A DNA stretch of 64,000 nucleotides from Sympetrum striolatum (GCA_947579665.1 OX388344.1:8550346-8614345); one strand, 5' to 3'. Positions 1 to 15,599 are shown, counted from the stretch's first letter. Numbers and translations are program-made. Notes: generated from the letters alone by a model not told the origin.

Positions 1-3000
1 TTTTTTTTCGACTTTACGATGACTTTTGGCTTAACTGCTGAGAAAAATTGAAAATTTCAGAAGAATTTTCTTAGATCTCGTGAAAAACTTCAAACTGAGT
101 ACAAAAATGACTAATTTTTCTCAATTTTCAGCAAAATATGGCCAAAAAACAGAAATTTCACAGTTTTCTTTTTTTGAGTTTTCATCGTTTTTTGAGTTAT
201 CTGCTTGAAAATTTATAATTTCCATTAAGTTTTAGTAAATCACGTCAACAACATTAAAATGAGTCCATAATTGACCTAAATTTCTAAATGTTTAGAAAAT
301 ATGGCCAAAAAACAAAAAATCTCAATGATTTTTTTTCGACTTTACGATGTTTTTTGGCTTAACTGCTGAGAAAAATTGAAAATTTCAGAAGAATTTTGTT
401 AGATCTCAAGAAAAACTTTAAATTGAGTACAAAAATGACTAATTTTTCTAAATTTTCAGAAAAAATGGCCAAAAAATATGAAATCTCAACGATTTTTCGA
501 CATTTTTTTGGATTAAATGCTGTGAAAAATTGAATACTTGTGATGAATTTCGTGAAATCTCGTCAAAAACATTAAAAAGAGTCCAAAATTGACAAGTATT
601 TCTCAAGTTTTAGCAAAATATGGCTTCAAACATGAAATTTCAAGTATTGTTTTTCGACTTTACGATGATTTTTGGCTTAACTGCTGAGAAAAATTGAAAA
701 TTTCAGAAGAATTTTCTTAGATCTCGTGATAAACTTCAAACTGAGTACAAACATGACTAATTTTTCTCAATTTTCAGCAAAATATGGCCAACAAACTGAA
801 ATTTCACTGATTTCTTTTTTTGAGTTTTCATCGTTTTTTGAGTTAACTGCTTAAAAAATTGATAATTTCCATTTAGTATTAGTAAAAAACGTGAATAACA
901 ATAAGATGAGTCCATAATTGACCTAAAGTTCTAAATTTTTAGAAAATATGGCCATAAAAATGAAATCTCATTGATTTTTTCGAGTTTACGACGTTTTTGG
1001 GTAAACTGCTTAGAAAAATGTTTTTTTTTGAAGAATTTAGTTAGATCTCGTCATAAACTTTAAAATGGATACAAGCATGACTACCTTTTCCAAATTTTCA
1101 GCAAAATATGGCCAAAAAACTGAAATTTCACTGATTTATGTTTTCGAGTTTTTGACGTTTTTTGAAAAAACTGCCTTGAAAAATTGAAAATATCTAATAT
1201 CTTTCGATTTTTTGACGTTTTTTGTGTTACCTGCAACGTAAAATTGAAATTATCTAAAAAATTTGGATGGATCTCGTTAAAACAACAAAAATAAGCCCAA
1301 ACTTGACCTGTTTTCTTTCAATTTTTAGCAAAATATGGCCACAAACATGAAATTTCAATGGTTTTATTCGAATTTTCGACGTTTTTTGGTTTAACTGCTG
1401 GGAAAAATTAAAAATTTGCGTAGAATTCGGTCAGATCTCGTCAAAAACTTTAATATGAGTACAAACTTGAATAGTTTTGCAGAATATTCGCCAAAATATG
1501 GCCAAAAACCTGAAAATTCATTGATTTATTGTTTCGAGTTTTCGACATTTTTTTCTTAAAAGCTCCAAAAAATTTTAATTATCCATACAAAATTGGTAGA
1601 TCTCGTCAATAACATTAAAATGAGTCCAAAATTGACCAGTTTTTCGCAATTTTTAGCAAAATATTGCCACAAACATGAAATTTCAACTATTTTTTTCGAG
1701 TTTTTGACGTTTTTGGGATAATTGCAGAGAAAAATTGAATATTAGTGAAGTAGTCTGTTAGATCTCGTCATGAACTTTAAAATGAATAAAAACATGACTA
1801 ATTTTGCTCAATCTTCAGCAAAATATGGCCAAAAGCCTGATATTTCAACATTTTTTTTTCGAGTTTTTGACATTTTTTGAGTTAACTGCTTTGAAAAATT
1901 GAAAATAACTAGACATATTTGTTAAATATCGTCAATAACATTAACATGAGTCCAAAATTGACAAGTATTTCTCAATTTTTAGCAAAATACGGCTTCAAAC
2001 ATGAAATTTCAAGTATTTTTTTTCGACTTTACGATGATTTTTGGCTTAACTGCTGAGAAAAATTGTAAATTTCAGAAGATTTTCTTATATCTCATGAAAA
2101 ACTTCAAACTGAGTACAAACATGACTAATTTCTCTCAATTTTCAGCAAAATATGGCCAAAAAACAGAAATTTCAAAGTTTTATTTTTTTGAGTTTTCTTC
2201 GTTTTTTGAGTTATCTGCTTAAAAAATTGATAATTTCTATTAAGTTTTAGTAAATCACGTCAACAACATTAAAATGAGTCCATAATTGACCTAAATTTCT
2301 AAATTTTTAGATAAAATGGCCAAAAAACATGAAATCTCAATGATTTTTTTTCGACTTTACGATGTTTTTTGGCTTAACTGCTGAGAAAAATTGAAAATTT
2401 CAGAAGAATTTTGTTAGATCTCAAGAAGAACTTTAAATTGAGTACAAAAATGACTAATTTTTCTCAATTTTCAGAAAAAATGGCCAAAAAATATGAAATC
2501 TCAATGATTTTTCGACATTTTTTTGGGTTAAATGCTGTGAAAAATTGAATATTTGGGATGAATTTCGTGAAATCTCGTCAAAAACATTAAAAAGAGTCCA
2601 AACATGACCTATATTTCTCTATTTTTAGCAAAATATGGCCATAAACATGAAATTTCAATGATTTTTTCGAGTTTTCGACGTTTTTGGGTAAACTGTTTAG
2701 AAAAATTGAATGTTTTTGACGAATTTAGTTAGATCTCGTCATAATCTTTAAAATGGATACATACATGACTATTGTTTCTAAATTTTCAGCAAAATATGGC
2801 CAAAACACTGAAATTTTACTGATTTTCTTCGAGTTTTTGACGTTTTTTGAGTAAACTGCCAAGAAAAATTGAAAATATCTAGTATATTTGGATAGACTTC
2901 GTCAAAAACATTAAATTGAGTCCAATTTTGACCTATGTTTCTAAATGTTTCGCAAAATATGGTCACAAACCTGAAATTTCAATGGTTTTATTCGAATCTT

Positions 3001-6000
3001 AGACTTTTTTTGGGTTAACTGCTGAGAAAAATTGAAAATTTGCTAAGTATTTGGTCAGATCTCGTCAATAACTTTAATATGAAAACAAACTTGAATTGTT
3101 TTGCTGAATATTCGCCAAAATATGGCCACATACATGAAATTTCAATTATTTTTTTCGAGTTTTTGACGTTTTTTTATCAAAAGCTTCAAAAAATTTAAAA
3201 TATCCATACAAAGTTGGTAGATCTCGTCAATAACATTAAAATGAGTCCTAAATTGACCTGTTTTTCTCAATTTTTAGCAAAATATTGCCACAAACATGAA
3301 ATTTCAATTATTTTTTTCGAGTTTTCGACGTTTCTAGGGTAAATTGCTGAGAAAAAATTAATATTAGTGAAGAATTCTGTTAGATCTCGTTGAGAACTTT
3401 AAAATGAGTATAAACATGACTAATTTTGCTCAATCTTCAGCAAAATATGGCCAAAAGCCTGATATTTCAACATTTTTTTTTCGAGTTTTTGACATTATTA
3501 AAGTTAACTGCTTTGAAAAATTGAAAATTCCTAGACATATTTGTTAAATATCGTCAATAACATTAACATTAGTCCAAAATTGACAAGTATATCTCAATTT
3601 TTAGCAAAATATGGCTTCAAACATGAAATTTCAATTATTTTTTTTCGAGTTTACGATGTTTTTTGGATAAACTGCTTAGAAAAATTGAAAATTTCAGAAG
3701 AATTTTCTTAGATCTCGTGAAAAACTTCAAACTGAGTACAAACATGACTAATTTTTCTCAATTTTCAGCAAAATATGGTCAAAAAACAGAAATTTCACAG
3801 TTTTCTTTTTTTGAGTTTTCATCGTTTTTTGAGTTATCTGCTTAAAAAATTGATAATTTCTATTAAGTTTTAGTAAATCACGTCAACAACATTAAAATGA
3901 GTCCATAATTGACCTAAATTTCTATATTTTTGGAAAAAATGGCCAAAAAACATGAAATCTCAATGATTTTTTTTCGACTTTACGATGTTTTTTGGCTTAA
4001 CTGCTGAGAAAAATTGAAAATTTCAGAAAAATTTTGTTAGATCTCAAGAAGAACTTTAAATTGAGTACAAAAATGACTAATTTTTCTCAATTTTCAGAAA
4101 AAATGGCCAAAAAATATGAAATCTCAATGATTTTTCGACATTTTTTTGGGTTAAATGCTGTGAAAAATTGAATATTTGGGATGAATTTCGTGAAATCTCG
4201 TCAAAAACATTAAAAAGAGTCCAAACATTACCTATATTTCTCTATTTTTAGCAAAATATGGCCATAAACATGAAATTTCAATTATTTTTTTGTCGAGTTT
4301 TCGACGTTTTTGGGTAAACTGTTTAGAAAAATTGAATGTTTTTGAAGAATTTAGTTAGATCTCGTCATAAACTTTAAAATGGATACAAACATGACTAATG
4401 TTTCTAAATTTTCAGCAAAATATGGCCAAAAAATGAAATTTTACTGATTTTTTTTTCGAGTTTTTGACGTTTTTTGCGTAAACTGCTAAGAAAAATTGAA
4501 AATATCAAGTATATTTGGATAGATTTCGTCAAAAACATTAAATTGAGTCCAATTTTGACCTATGTTTCTAAACGTTTCGCAAAATATGGCCACAAACCTG
4601 AAATTTCAATGGTTTTATTCGAATTTTAGACTTTTTTTGGGTTAACTGCTGAGAAAAATTAAATATTTGCTAAGTATTTGGTCAGATCTCGTCAATAACT
4701 TTAATATGAGTACAAACTTGAATATTTTTGCTGAATATTCGCCAAAATATGGCCAAAAACCTGATATTCATTGATTTTTTGTTTCGAGGTTTCGACATTT
4801 TTTTATTAAAAGCTTCAAAATATTTAAAATATCTATACACAATTGGTAGATCTCGTCCATAACATCAAAATGAGTCCAAAATTGACCTGTTTCTCTCAAT
4901 TTTTCGCAAAATATAGCCACAAACATGAAATTTCAATTATTTTTTTCGAGTTTTCGACGTTTCTTGGGTTAATTGCTGGAAAAAATTGAATATTATTGAA
5001 GAATTCTGTTAGATCTCGTTGAGAACTTTAAAAAGAGTACAAACATGACTAATTTTTCTCAATTTTCAGTAAAATATGGCCAAAAAACTGAAATTTCACT
5101 GATTTCTTTTTTTGAGTTTTCATCGTATTTTGAGTTAACTGCTTAAAAAATTGATAATTTCCATTAAGTATAAGTAAATCACGTGAATAACAATAAGATG
5201 AGTCCATAATTGACCTAAATTTCTAAATTTTTAGAAAATATGGCCATAAACATGAAATCTCAATGATTTTTTCGAGTTTACGACGTTTTTGGGTAAACTG
5301 CTTAGAAAAATGCAATTTTTTTGAAGAATTTAGTTAGATCTTGTCATGAACTTTAAAACGGATACAAGCATGACTACTTTTTCCAAATTTGCAGCAAAAT
5401 ATGGCCAAAAAGCTGAAATTTCACTGATTTTTGTTTTCGAGTTTTTGACGTTTTTTGAAAAAACTGCATTGAAAAATTGAAAATATCTAATATCTTACGA
5501 TTTTTCGACGTTTTTTGGGTTAACTGCTACGTAAAATTGAAATTATCTGAAAAATTTGGAAGGATCTTGTTAAAACAACAAAAATAAGCCCAAACTTAAC
5601 CTGTTTTCTTTCAATTTTTAGCAAAATATGGCCACAAACATGAAATTTCAATGGTTTTATTCGAATTTTCGACGTTTTTTGGTTTAACTGCTGAGAAAAA
5701 TTAAAAATTTGCGTAGAATTCGGTCAGATCTCGTCAAAAACTTTAATATGAGTACAAACTTGAATACTTTTTCTGAATATTCGCCAAAATATGGCCAAAA
5801 ACCAGAAAATTCATTGATTTTTTGTTTCGAGTTTTCGACAGTTTTTTATTAAAAGCTCCAAAAAATTTTAATAATCCATACAAAATTGGTAGATCTCGTC
5901 AATAACATTAAAATGAGTCCAAAATTGACCAGTTTTTCGCAATTTTTAACAAAATATTGCCACAAACATGAAATTTCAACTATTTTTTTCGAGTTTTTGA

Positions 6001-9000
6001 CGATTTTGGGATAATTGCAGGGAAAAATTGAATATTAGTGAAAATGTCTGCTAGATCTCGTCAAGAACTTTAAAATGAGTATAAACATGACTAATTTTGC
6101 TCAATCTTCAGCAAAATATGGCCATAAACATGAAATTTCAATGATTTTTTCGAGTTTTCGACGTTTTTGGGTAAACTGTTTAGAAAAATTGAATGTTTTT
6201 GAAGAATTTAGTTAGATCTCGTCATAAACTTTAAAATGGATATAAACATGACTAATGTTTCTAAATTTTCAGTAAAATATGGCCAAAAAACTGAAATTTT
6301 ACTGATTTTTTTTCGAGTTTTTGACGTTTTTGAGTAAACTGCTAAGAAAAATTGAAAATATCTAGTATATTTGGATAGATTTCGTCAAAAACATTAAATT
6401 GAAGCCAATTTTGACCTATGTTTCTAATCGTTTCGCAAAATATGGCCACAAACCTGAAATTTCAATGGTTTTATTCGAATTTTAGACTTCTATTGGGTTA
6501 ACTGGTGAGAAAAATTAAAAATTTGCTAAGTATTTGGTCAGATCTCGTCAATAACTTTAATATGAGTACAAAATTGAATATTTTTGCTGAATATTCGCCA
6601 AAATATGGCCAAAAACCTGAAAATTCATTGATTTTTTGTTTCGAGGTTTCGACATTTTTTTATTAAAAGCTTCAAAAAATTTAAAATATCTATACACAAT
6701 TGGTAGATCTCGTCAATAACATCAAAATGAGTCCAAAATTGACCTGTTTCTCTCAGTTTTTCGCAAAATATAGCCACAAACATGAAATTTCAATTATTTT
6801 TTTCGAATTTTCGACGTTTCTTGGGTTAATTGCTTAGAAAAATTGAATATTAGTGAAGAATTCTGTTAGATCTCGTCGAGAACTTTAAAATGAGTATAAA
6901 CATGACTAATTTTGCTCAATTTTCAGCAAAATATGGCCAAAAGCCTGATATTCAACAATTTTTTTTCGAGTTTTTGACATTATTTGAGTTAACTTCTTTG
7001 AAAAATTGAATATTCCTGGACATATTTGTTAAATATCGTCAATAACATTAACATTAGTCCAAAATTGACAAGTATATCTCAATTTTTAGCAAAATATGGC
7101 TTCAAACATGAAATTTCAATTATTTTTTTTCTAGTTTACGATGTTTTTTGGATAAACTGCTTAGAAAAATTGAAAATTTCAGAAGAATTTTCTTAGATCT
7201 CGTGAAAAACTTCAAACTGAGTACAAACATGACTAATTTTTCTCAATTTTCAGCAAAATATGGTCAAAAAACAGAAATTTCACAGTTTTCTTTTTTTGAG
7301 TTTTCATCGTTTTTTGAGTTATCTGCTTAAAAAATTGATAATTTCTATTAAGTTTTAGTAAATCACGTCAACAACATTAAAATGAGTCCATAATTGACCT
7401 AAATTTCTATATTTTTGGAAAAAATGGCCAAAAAACATGAAATCTCAATGATTTTTTTTCGACTTTACGATGTTTTTTGGCTTAACTGCTGAGAAAAATT
7501 GAAAATTTCAGAAGAATTTTGTTAGATCTCAAGAAGAACTTTAAATTGAGTACAAAAATGACTAATTTTTCTCAATTTTCAGAAAAAATGGCCAAAAAAT
7601 ATGAAATCTCAATGATTTTTCGACATTTTTTTGGGTTAAATGCTGTGAAAAATTGAATATTTGTGATGAATTTCGTGAAATCTCGTCAAAAACATTAAAA
7701 AGAGTCCAAACATTACCTATATTTCTCTATTTTTAGCAAAATATGGCCATAAACATGAAATTTCAATTATTTTTTTTTCGAGTTTTCGACGTTTTTGGGT
7801 AAACTGTTTAGAAAAATTGAATGTTTTTGAAGAATTTAGTTAGATCTCGTCATAAACTTTAAAATGGATACAAACATGACTAATGTTTCTAAATTTTCAG
7901 CAAAATATGGCCAAAAAATGAAATTTTACTGATTTTTTTTTCGAGTTTTTGACGTTTTTTGCGTAAACTGCTAAGAAAAATTGAAAATATCAAGTATATT
8001 TGGATAGATTTCGTCAAAAACATTAAATTGAGTCCAATTTTGACCTATATTTCTAAACGTTTCGCAAAATATGGCCACAAACCTGAAATTTCAATGGTTT
8101 TATTCGAATTTTAGACTTTTTTTGGGTTAACTGCTGAGAAAAATTAAAAATTTGCTAAGTATTTGGTCAGATCTCGTCAATAACTTTAATATGAGTACAA
8201 ACTTGAATATTTTTAATGAATATTCGCCAAAATATGGCCAAAAACCTGATATTCATTGATTTTTTGTTTCGAGGTTTCGACATTTTTTTATTAAAAGCTT
8301 CAAAATATTTAAAATATCTATACACAATTGGTAGATCTCGTCCATAACATCGAAATGAGTCCAAAATTGACCTGTTTCTCTCAATTTTTCGCAAAATATA
8401 GCCACAAACATGAAATTTCAATTATTTTTTTCGAGTTTTCGACGTTTCTTGGGTTAATTGCTGGAAAAAATTGAATATTATTGAAGAATTCTGTTAGATC
8501 TCGTTGAGAACTTTAAAAAGAGTACAAACATGACTAATTTTTCTCAATTTTCAGTAAAATATGGCCAAAAAACTGAAATTTCACTGATTTCTTTTTTTGA
8601 GTTTTCATCGTATTTTGAGTTAACTGCTTAAAAAATTGATAATTTCCATTTAGTATAAGTAAATCACGTGAATAACAATAAGATGAGTCCATAATTGACC
8701 TAAATTTCTAAATTTTTAGAAAATATGGCCATAAACATGAAAACTCAATGATTTTTTTGAGTTTACGACGTTTTTGGGTAAACTGCTTAGAAAAATGCAA
8801 TTTTTTTGAAGAATTTAGTTAGATCTTGTCATGAACTTCAAAACGGATACAAGCATGACTACTTTTTCCAAATTTGCAGCAAAATATGGCCAAAAAACTG
8901 AAATTTCACTGATTTTTGTTTTCGAGTTTTTGACGTTTTTTGAAAAAACTGCATTGAAAAATTGAAAATATCTAATATCTTACGATTTTTCGACGTTTTT

Positions 9001-12000
9001 TGGGTTAACTGCTACGTAAAATTGAAATTATCTAAAAAATTTGGAAGGATCTTGTTAAAACAACAAAAATAAGCCCAAACTTGACCTGTTTTCTTTCAAT
9101 TTTTAGCAAAATATGGCCACAAACATGAAATTTCAATGGTTTTATTCGAATTTTCGACGTTTTTTGGTTTAACTGCTGAGAAAAATTAAAAATTTGCTAA
9201 GTATTTGGTCAGATCTCGTCAATAACTTTAATATGAGTACAAACTTGAATACTTTTTCTGAATATTCGCCAAAATATGGCCAAAAACCAGAAAATTCATT
9301 GATTTTTTGTTTCGAGTTTTCGACAGTTTTTTATTAAAAGCTCCAAAAAATTTTAATAATCCATACAAAATTGGTAGATCTCGGCAATAACATTAAAATG
9401 AGTCCAAAATTGACCAGTTTTTCGCAATTTTTAACAAAATATTGCCACAAACATGAAATTTCAACTATTTTTTTCGAGTTTTTGACGATTTTGGGATAAT
9501 TGCAGGGAAAAATTGAATATTAGTGAAAATGTCTGCTAGATCTCGTCAAGAACTTTAAAATGAGTATAAACATGACTAATTTTGCTCAATCTTCAGCAAA
9601 ATATGGCCAAAAGCCTGATATTTCAACATTTTTTTTCGAGTTTTTGACATTTTTTGAGTTAACTGCTTTGAAAAATTGAAAATATCTAGACATATTTGTT
9701 AAATTTCGTCAATAACATTAACATGAGTCCAAAATTGGCAAGTATTTCTCAATTTTTAGCAAAATATGGCTTCAAACATGAAATTTCAAGTATTTTTTTT
9801 CGACTTTACGATGATTTTTGGCTTAACTGCTGAGAAAAACTAAAAATTTCAGATGAATTTTCTTAGATCTCGTGAAAAACTTCAAACTGAGTACAAACAT
9901 GACTAATTTTTCTCAATTTTCAGCAAAATATGGCCAAAAAACACAAATTTCACAGTTTTCTTTTTTTGAGTTTTCATTGTTTTTTGAGTTATCTGCTTAA
10001 AAAATTGATAATTTCCATTAAAATTTAGTAAATCACATCAACAACATGAAAATGAGTCCATAATTGACCTAAATTTCTAAATTTTTAGATAAAATGGCCA
10101 AAAAACATGAAATCTCAATGATTTTTTTTCGACTTTACGATGTTTTTTGGCTTAACTGCTGAGAAAAATTGAAAATTTCAGAAGAATTTTGTTAGATCTC
10201 AAGACAAACTTTAAATTGAGTACAAAAATGACTAATTTTTCTCAATTTTCAGAAAAAATGGCCAAAAAATATGAAATCTCAATGATTTTTCGACATTTTT
10301 TTGGGTTAAATGCTGTGAAAAATTGAATATTTGTGATGAATTTCGTGAAATCTCGTCAAAAACATTAAAAAGAGTCCAAACATGACCTATATTTCTCTAT
10401 TTTTAGCAAAATATGGCCATAAACATGAAATTTCAATGATTTTTTCGAGTTTTCGACGTTTTTGGGTAAACTGTTTAGAAAAATTGAATGTTTTTGAAGA
10501 ATTTAGTTAGATCTCGTCATAAACTTTAAAATGGATACAAACATGACTAATGTTTCTAAATTTTCAGCAAAATATGGCCAAAAAACGGAAATTTTACTGA
10601 TTTTTTTTCGAGTTTTTGACGTTGTTTGAGTAAACTGCTAAGAAAAATTGAAAAATTCTAGTATATTTGGATAGATTTCGTCAAAAACATTAAATTGAGT
10701 CCAATTTTGACCTATGTTTCTAAATGTTTCGTAAAATATGGCCATAAACCTGAAATTTCAATGGTTTTATTCGAATCTTAGACTTTTTTTGGGTTAACTG
10801 CTGAGAAAAATTGAAAATTTGCTAAGTATTGGTCTGATCTCGTCAATAACTTTAATATGAGTACAAACTTGAATAGTTTTGCTGAATATTCGCCAAAATA
10901 TGGCCATAAACCTGAAAATTCATTGATTTTTTGTTTCGAGTTTTCGTCTTTTTTTTATGAAAAGCTTCAAAAAATTTAAAATATCCATACAAAATTGGTA
11001 GATCTCGTCAATAACATCAGAATGAGTCTAAAATTGACCTGTTTCTCTCAATTTTTAGCAAAATATAGCCACAAAATTGAAATTTCAATTATTTTTTTCG
11101 AGTTTCGAACGTTTCTTGGGTTAATTGCTAAGAAAAATTGAATATTAGTGATGAATTCTGTTCGATCTCGTTTAAAACTTTACATTGAGTACAAACATGA
11201 CTAATTTTTCTAAATTTTCAGCAATATTTTGCCAAAAAACTTCAATTTCACTGATTTTTTTTTTCGAGTTTTCGACGTTTTTTGAGTAAAATACTACGAA
11301 AAATAGAAAATATCTAGTAAATTTGGACAGATATCGTCAAGAACATTAAATTGAGTACAATTTTGACCTATGTTTCCAATGTTTAGAACAAATAGCCAGA
11401 AAACATGAAATCTCATTATTTTTTCAAGTTGTCGACGTTTTTTGGGTTAACTGCTGAGAAAAATTGAATATAAGTGATGAATTTCGTTAAATCTCGTCAA
11501 TATCGTTAAAATGAGTACAAACCTGACTACTTTTAATGAATGTTAAGCTAAATTTGGCCAAAAACCTGAAATTCCACCAATTTTTTGTTTTCAAGTTATC
11601 TACATTTTCTGATTTAACTGCTTCAAAATATAGAAAATATCGATATAATTTAGATAGATCTCGTCAATTGCGTTAAATCGAGTCCAAGGATGAACTGTTT
11701 TTGTCAATAATTAACAAAATATTGCCTAAAACATGAAATTTCAGCGATTTGTTTTAAGTTTTCAATCTTTATTGGGTTAACTGCTAAGAAAAATTAATTA
11801 ATTCTTCTGAATGTGAATAAATCTCGTTACAGACTTTATAATGAATCCAAACTTTAAAAATTTTGCTCATTTTTTTAGCAAAATATGGCTAAAAAACCCG
11901 ATATTTCATTGATTTTTTCGAGTTTTTGACTAATTTTGAGTTAATTGCTACGAAAAATTGAAATTATCTCAAAAATTTGGATAGATCTCGTCAAAAAAAA

Positions 12001-14500
12001 AAAAATGAGTCCAAACTTGAGCCGGTTTTTTTCAATTTTTAGCAATATATGGCCACAAACCTGAAATTTCAATGGTTTTATTCGAATTTTCGACGTTTTT
12101 TGGGATAACTGCTGATAAAAATTGAAAACCTGCAAAGAATTTGGTCAGATCTTGTCAATAACTTTAATAGGAGTACAAACTTGAATAGTTTTGCTGAAAA
12201 TTCGCTACAATATGGCCAAAAACCTGAAAATTCATTGATTTTTTGTTTCGAGTTTTCGACATTTTTTTATTAAAAGCATAATAAATTTAAAATGTCTATA
12301 CAAAATTGGTAGATCTCGTCATGAACATTAAAATGAGTCCAAACATGACCCGTTTTTCTCTATTTTTAGCAAAATATGGCCATGAACATGAAATTTCAAC
12401 AATTTTTTTTTTCGAGTTTTTGAAATTTTTTGAGTTAACTGCTTTGAAAAATTGAAAATTCCTAGACATATTTGTTAAATATCGTCAATAACATTAACAC
12501 GAGTCCAAAATTGACAAGTATTTCTCAAGTTTTAGCAAAATATGGCCTCAAACATGAAATTTCAATTATTTTTTTCGAGTTTACGATGTTTTTTGGATTA
12601 AGTGCTTAGAAAAATTGAAAATTTCAGAAGAATTTTCTTAGACCTCGTGAAAAACCTTAAACTGAGTACAAACATGACTAATTTTTCTCAATTTTCAGCA
12701 AAATATGGCCAAAAAACTGAAATTTCACTGATTTCTTTTTTTGAGTTTTCATCGTTTTTTGAGTTAACTGCTTCAAAAAATTGATAATTACCTTTAGTTT
12801 TAGTAAATCACGTCAATAAAATTAAAATGAGTCCATAATTGACCTAAATTTCTAAATTTTTAGAAAAAATGGCCACAAAACAAGAATTCTCAATGATTTT
12901 TTTCGAGTTTTCGACGTTTGTTTGGGTTAAATGGTGTAAAAATTGAATATTTGTGATGAATTTCAGGAAATCTCGTCAAGAACATTAAAAAGAGTCCAAA
13001 CATGTCCTGTTTTTCTCTATTTTTAGCAAAATATGGCCATAAACATGAAATTTCAATGATTTTTTCAAGTTTTCGACGTTTTTGGGCAAACTGCTTAGAA
13101 AAATTAAATTTTTTTGAAGAATTGAGTTAGATCTTGTCATGAACTTTAAAATGGATACAAAAATGACTAATTTTTCTAAATGTTCAGCAAAATATGGCCA
13201 AAAAACTGAAATTTCACTAACTTTTTTTTTTCGAAAAATTGACGTTTTTTGAGTAAACTGCTAAGAAAAATTGAAAATATCCAGTAAATTTTGATAGATT
13301 TCGTCAAAAACATTAAATTGAGTCCAATTTTGACCTATGTTTCGCAAAAAATGGCCGCAAAACATGAAATCTCATTATTTTTCTAGTTCTCGACGTTTTT
13401 TGGGTTTACTGCTGAGAAAAATTGAATATTTGTGAAAAATTTGGTTCGATATCGTCATCAACCTTAAAATGAGTACAAACATGACTACTTTTGCTGAATG
13501 TTAAGCAAAAATTGGCCAAAAACCTGAAAATTCATTGATTTTTTTGTTTCGAGTTTTCGACATTTTCTTATTAAAAGCTCCAAAAAATTGATAATCAACA
13601 TACAAAATTGGAAGATCTCGTCAATAACATTAACATGAATCCTAATTTGACCTGTTTTTCTCTATTTTTAGCTAAATATGGCCATAAACATGAAATTTCA
13701 ATGATTTTTTTCGAGTTTTCGACGTTTTTGGGCAAACTGCTTAGAAAAATTGAATTTTTTTGAAGGATTTAGTTAGATCTCGTCATAAACCTTATGGTGG
13801 ATACAAACATGACTAATTTTTCTAAATTTTCATCAAAATATGGCCAAGAAACTGAAATTTCACTGATTTTTTTTCGAGTTTTTGACGTTTTTTGAGTAAA
13901 CTGCCTCGAAAATTGAAAATATCTAGTACATTTGGATAGATATCGTCAAAAACATTAAATTGAGTCCAATTTTGACCTATGTTTCTAATGTTTAGAAATA
14001 ATAGCCACAAAACATGAAATCTCATTATTTTTTCGAGTTTTCGACGTTTATTGGGTTAACTGCTGAGAAAAATTGAATATTTGTGAAAAATTTGGTTCGA
14101 TCTCGTCAAGAACGTTAAAAGGAGTACAAACATGACTACTTTTGCTCAATGTTAAGCAAAATCTGGCCAAAAACCTGAAATTCCACCGATTTTTTTTTTC
14201 GAGTTTTCGACGTTTTCTGATTTACCTGCTTCAAAATGTAGAAAATATCGATATAATTTAGATAGATCTCGTCAATTGCGTTAAAACGAGTCCAGGCATG
14301 ACCTGTTGTTGTCAATAATTAACAAATTATTGCCAAAAACCTGAAATTTCAGCGATTTGTTTCAAGTTTTCGATCTTTTTTGGGTTAACTGCTAGGAAAA
14401 ATTATTTATTTCTTCTGAATGTGAATAGATCTCGTTAAGGACCTTATAATGAATCCAAACTTTAATAATTTTGCTCATTTTTTAGCAAAATATGGCTAAA
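1..14500. repeat. Satellite A: tandem array of ~164-bp AT-rich monomers
   Basis: The whole segment is one sequence repeated about 88 times with divergence. Spacings between successive copies of the AAAATATGGCC box are mostly 159-167 bp, for example near 131, 295, 459, 613, 777 and 942. Nearly every monomer carries four landmarks: AAAATATGGCC, the palindrome TGAAATTTCA, a TTTTCGACGTTTTTTGGG-like tract, and TAGATCTCGTC (containing AGATCT). A few spacings are irregular, such as the extra ~60 bp near 1,200. Short open frames inside it recur only because the DNA recurs, and they match no protein. The length is near that of nucleosomal DNA, as in many centromeric or pericentromeric satellites, but location cannot be judged here. 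The array starts before the window. Confidence 0.98.
2638..9605. repeat. Two adjacent copies of a ~3.48-kb higher-order unit of satellite A
   Basis: Sequence at 2,638-6,120 recurs at 6,121-9,605 with an offset of 3,483-3,485 bp. Aligned landmarks are 3,663/7,148, 4,081/7,566, 5,041/8,525, 5,521/9,005 and 6,001/9,485. From about 3,600 to 6,120 the copies look almost identical; from 2,638 to 3,480 they have drifted more. The correspondence stops at 9,605. Each unit spans about 21 monomers, which differ from one another within a unit, so this is a true higher-order repeat. Confidence 0.88.
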
Positions 14501-15599
14501 AAATCTGATGTGGCCAGCACATGACTTTCTCCATATGTAACATGTAAATATTTATCTACGACAGTTTTTTCGAACTCTAATTCAATCTAAACTTGGAAGA
14601 TGAGTGATTAATTTATATATTATTATCTTTGACGTCACAAACATTATAAATAATGTTTTTCGGGACATGATCGATGAAAAACGATGAAATTGGCTTTTCG
14701 CCCATAGAGCCCAGAGCGCCCACAAAGTGCAAAATCTAATGTGGCCAGCACATGACTTTCTCCATATATAAGATGTAAATATGTATGTACCTATGACAGT
14801 AATTTCGAACTCTCTATTCAAGCTAATCTTAATCGCTTGGAAGATAAGTGATTAATTTATATCATATTATCTCACGTCACGTCAAAAACATTATAAATAA
14901 TGTTTTTCGGGACATGTTCGATGAAAAACGATGATATGGCCTTTCGCCACAGCGCCCAGGGCGCCCACAACGTACATAATCAGCAACTTCCGGTTTATCA
15001 GTATTTCACGAATAACTCCTACACAATCAGTGATATAAAAACATGTTTCATACAAAAGTTATAGTAAATTACCATTTCTAAAACGTTTATAATTAATAGT
15101 TTATACCTAAATATCATATTTATGGAGATATTTTGAAAACCGGAAATGAGCTTTGAAGAATGAAGCTCGACTTCCGGTTAACCGATTTTCTCCAAAAACT
15201 AATCAACTCTAACGACACCAACTAAAATACTGCATATGAAATTTGGTGTTGATCCGACAATTAGTTTTCATGTTAGAGCGCCCACAAAGTACATAATCAG
15301 CTACTTCCGGTTTATCAGTATTTCACGAATAACTCCTAATCAACCGGTGATACAAAAATATGTTAAATACAAAAGTTATAGTAAATAACATTATCTAAAA
15401 CTTTTATAAGTAATACAATATACGTATATATCATATTTATGGAGATATTTTGAAAACCGGAAATTAGCTTTAATGAATAAAGCTCGACTTCCGGTAAACC
15501 GATTTACTCCAAAAACTAATCAACTCTGACTGCACACACCACAGTATTATATATCAAGTTTGGTATTGATACGACTAATAGTTTTCACGTTAGAGCGCC

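Noticed and set aside
2001..14025. Short open frames of 60-84 codons within the satellite
   Set aside because: They recur with the satellite period, have biased Phe/Lys/Asn composition and match no protein family.
1..14500. CRISPR-like regular spacing
   Set aside because: The whole ~164-bp unit is repeated with drift. There are no unique spacers between constant short repeats, and the DNA is eukaryotic.
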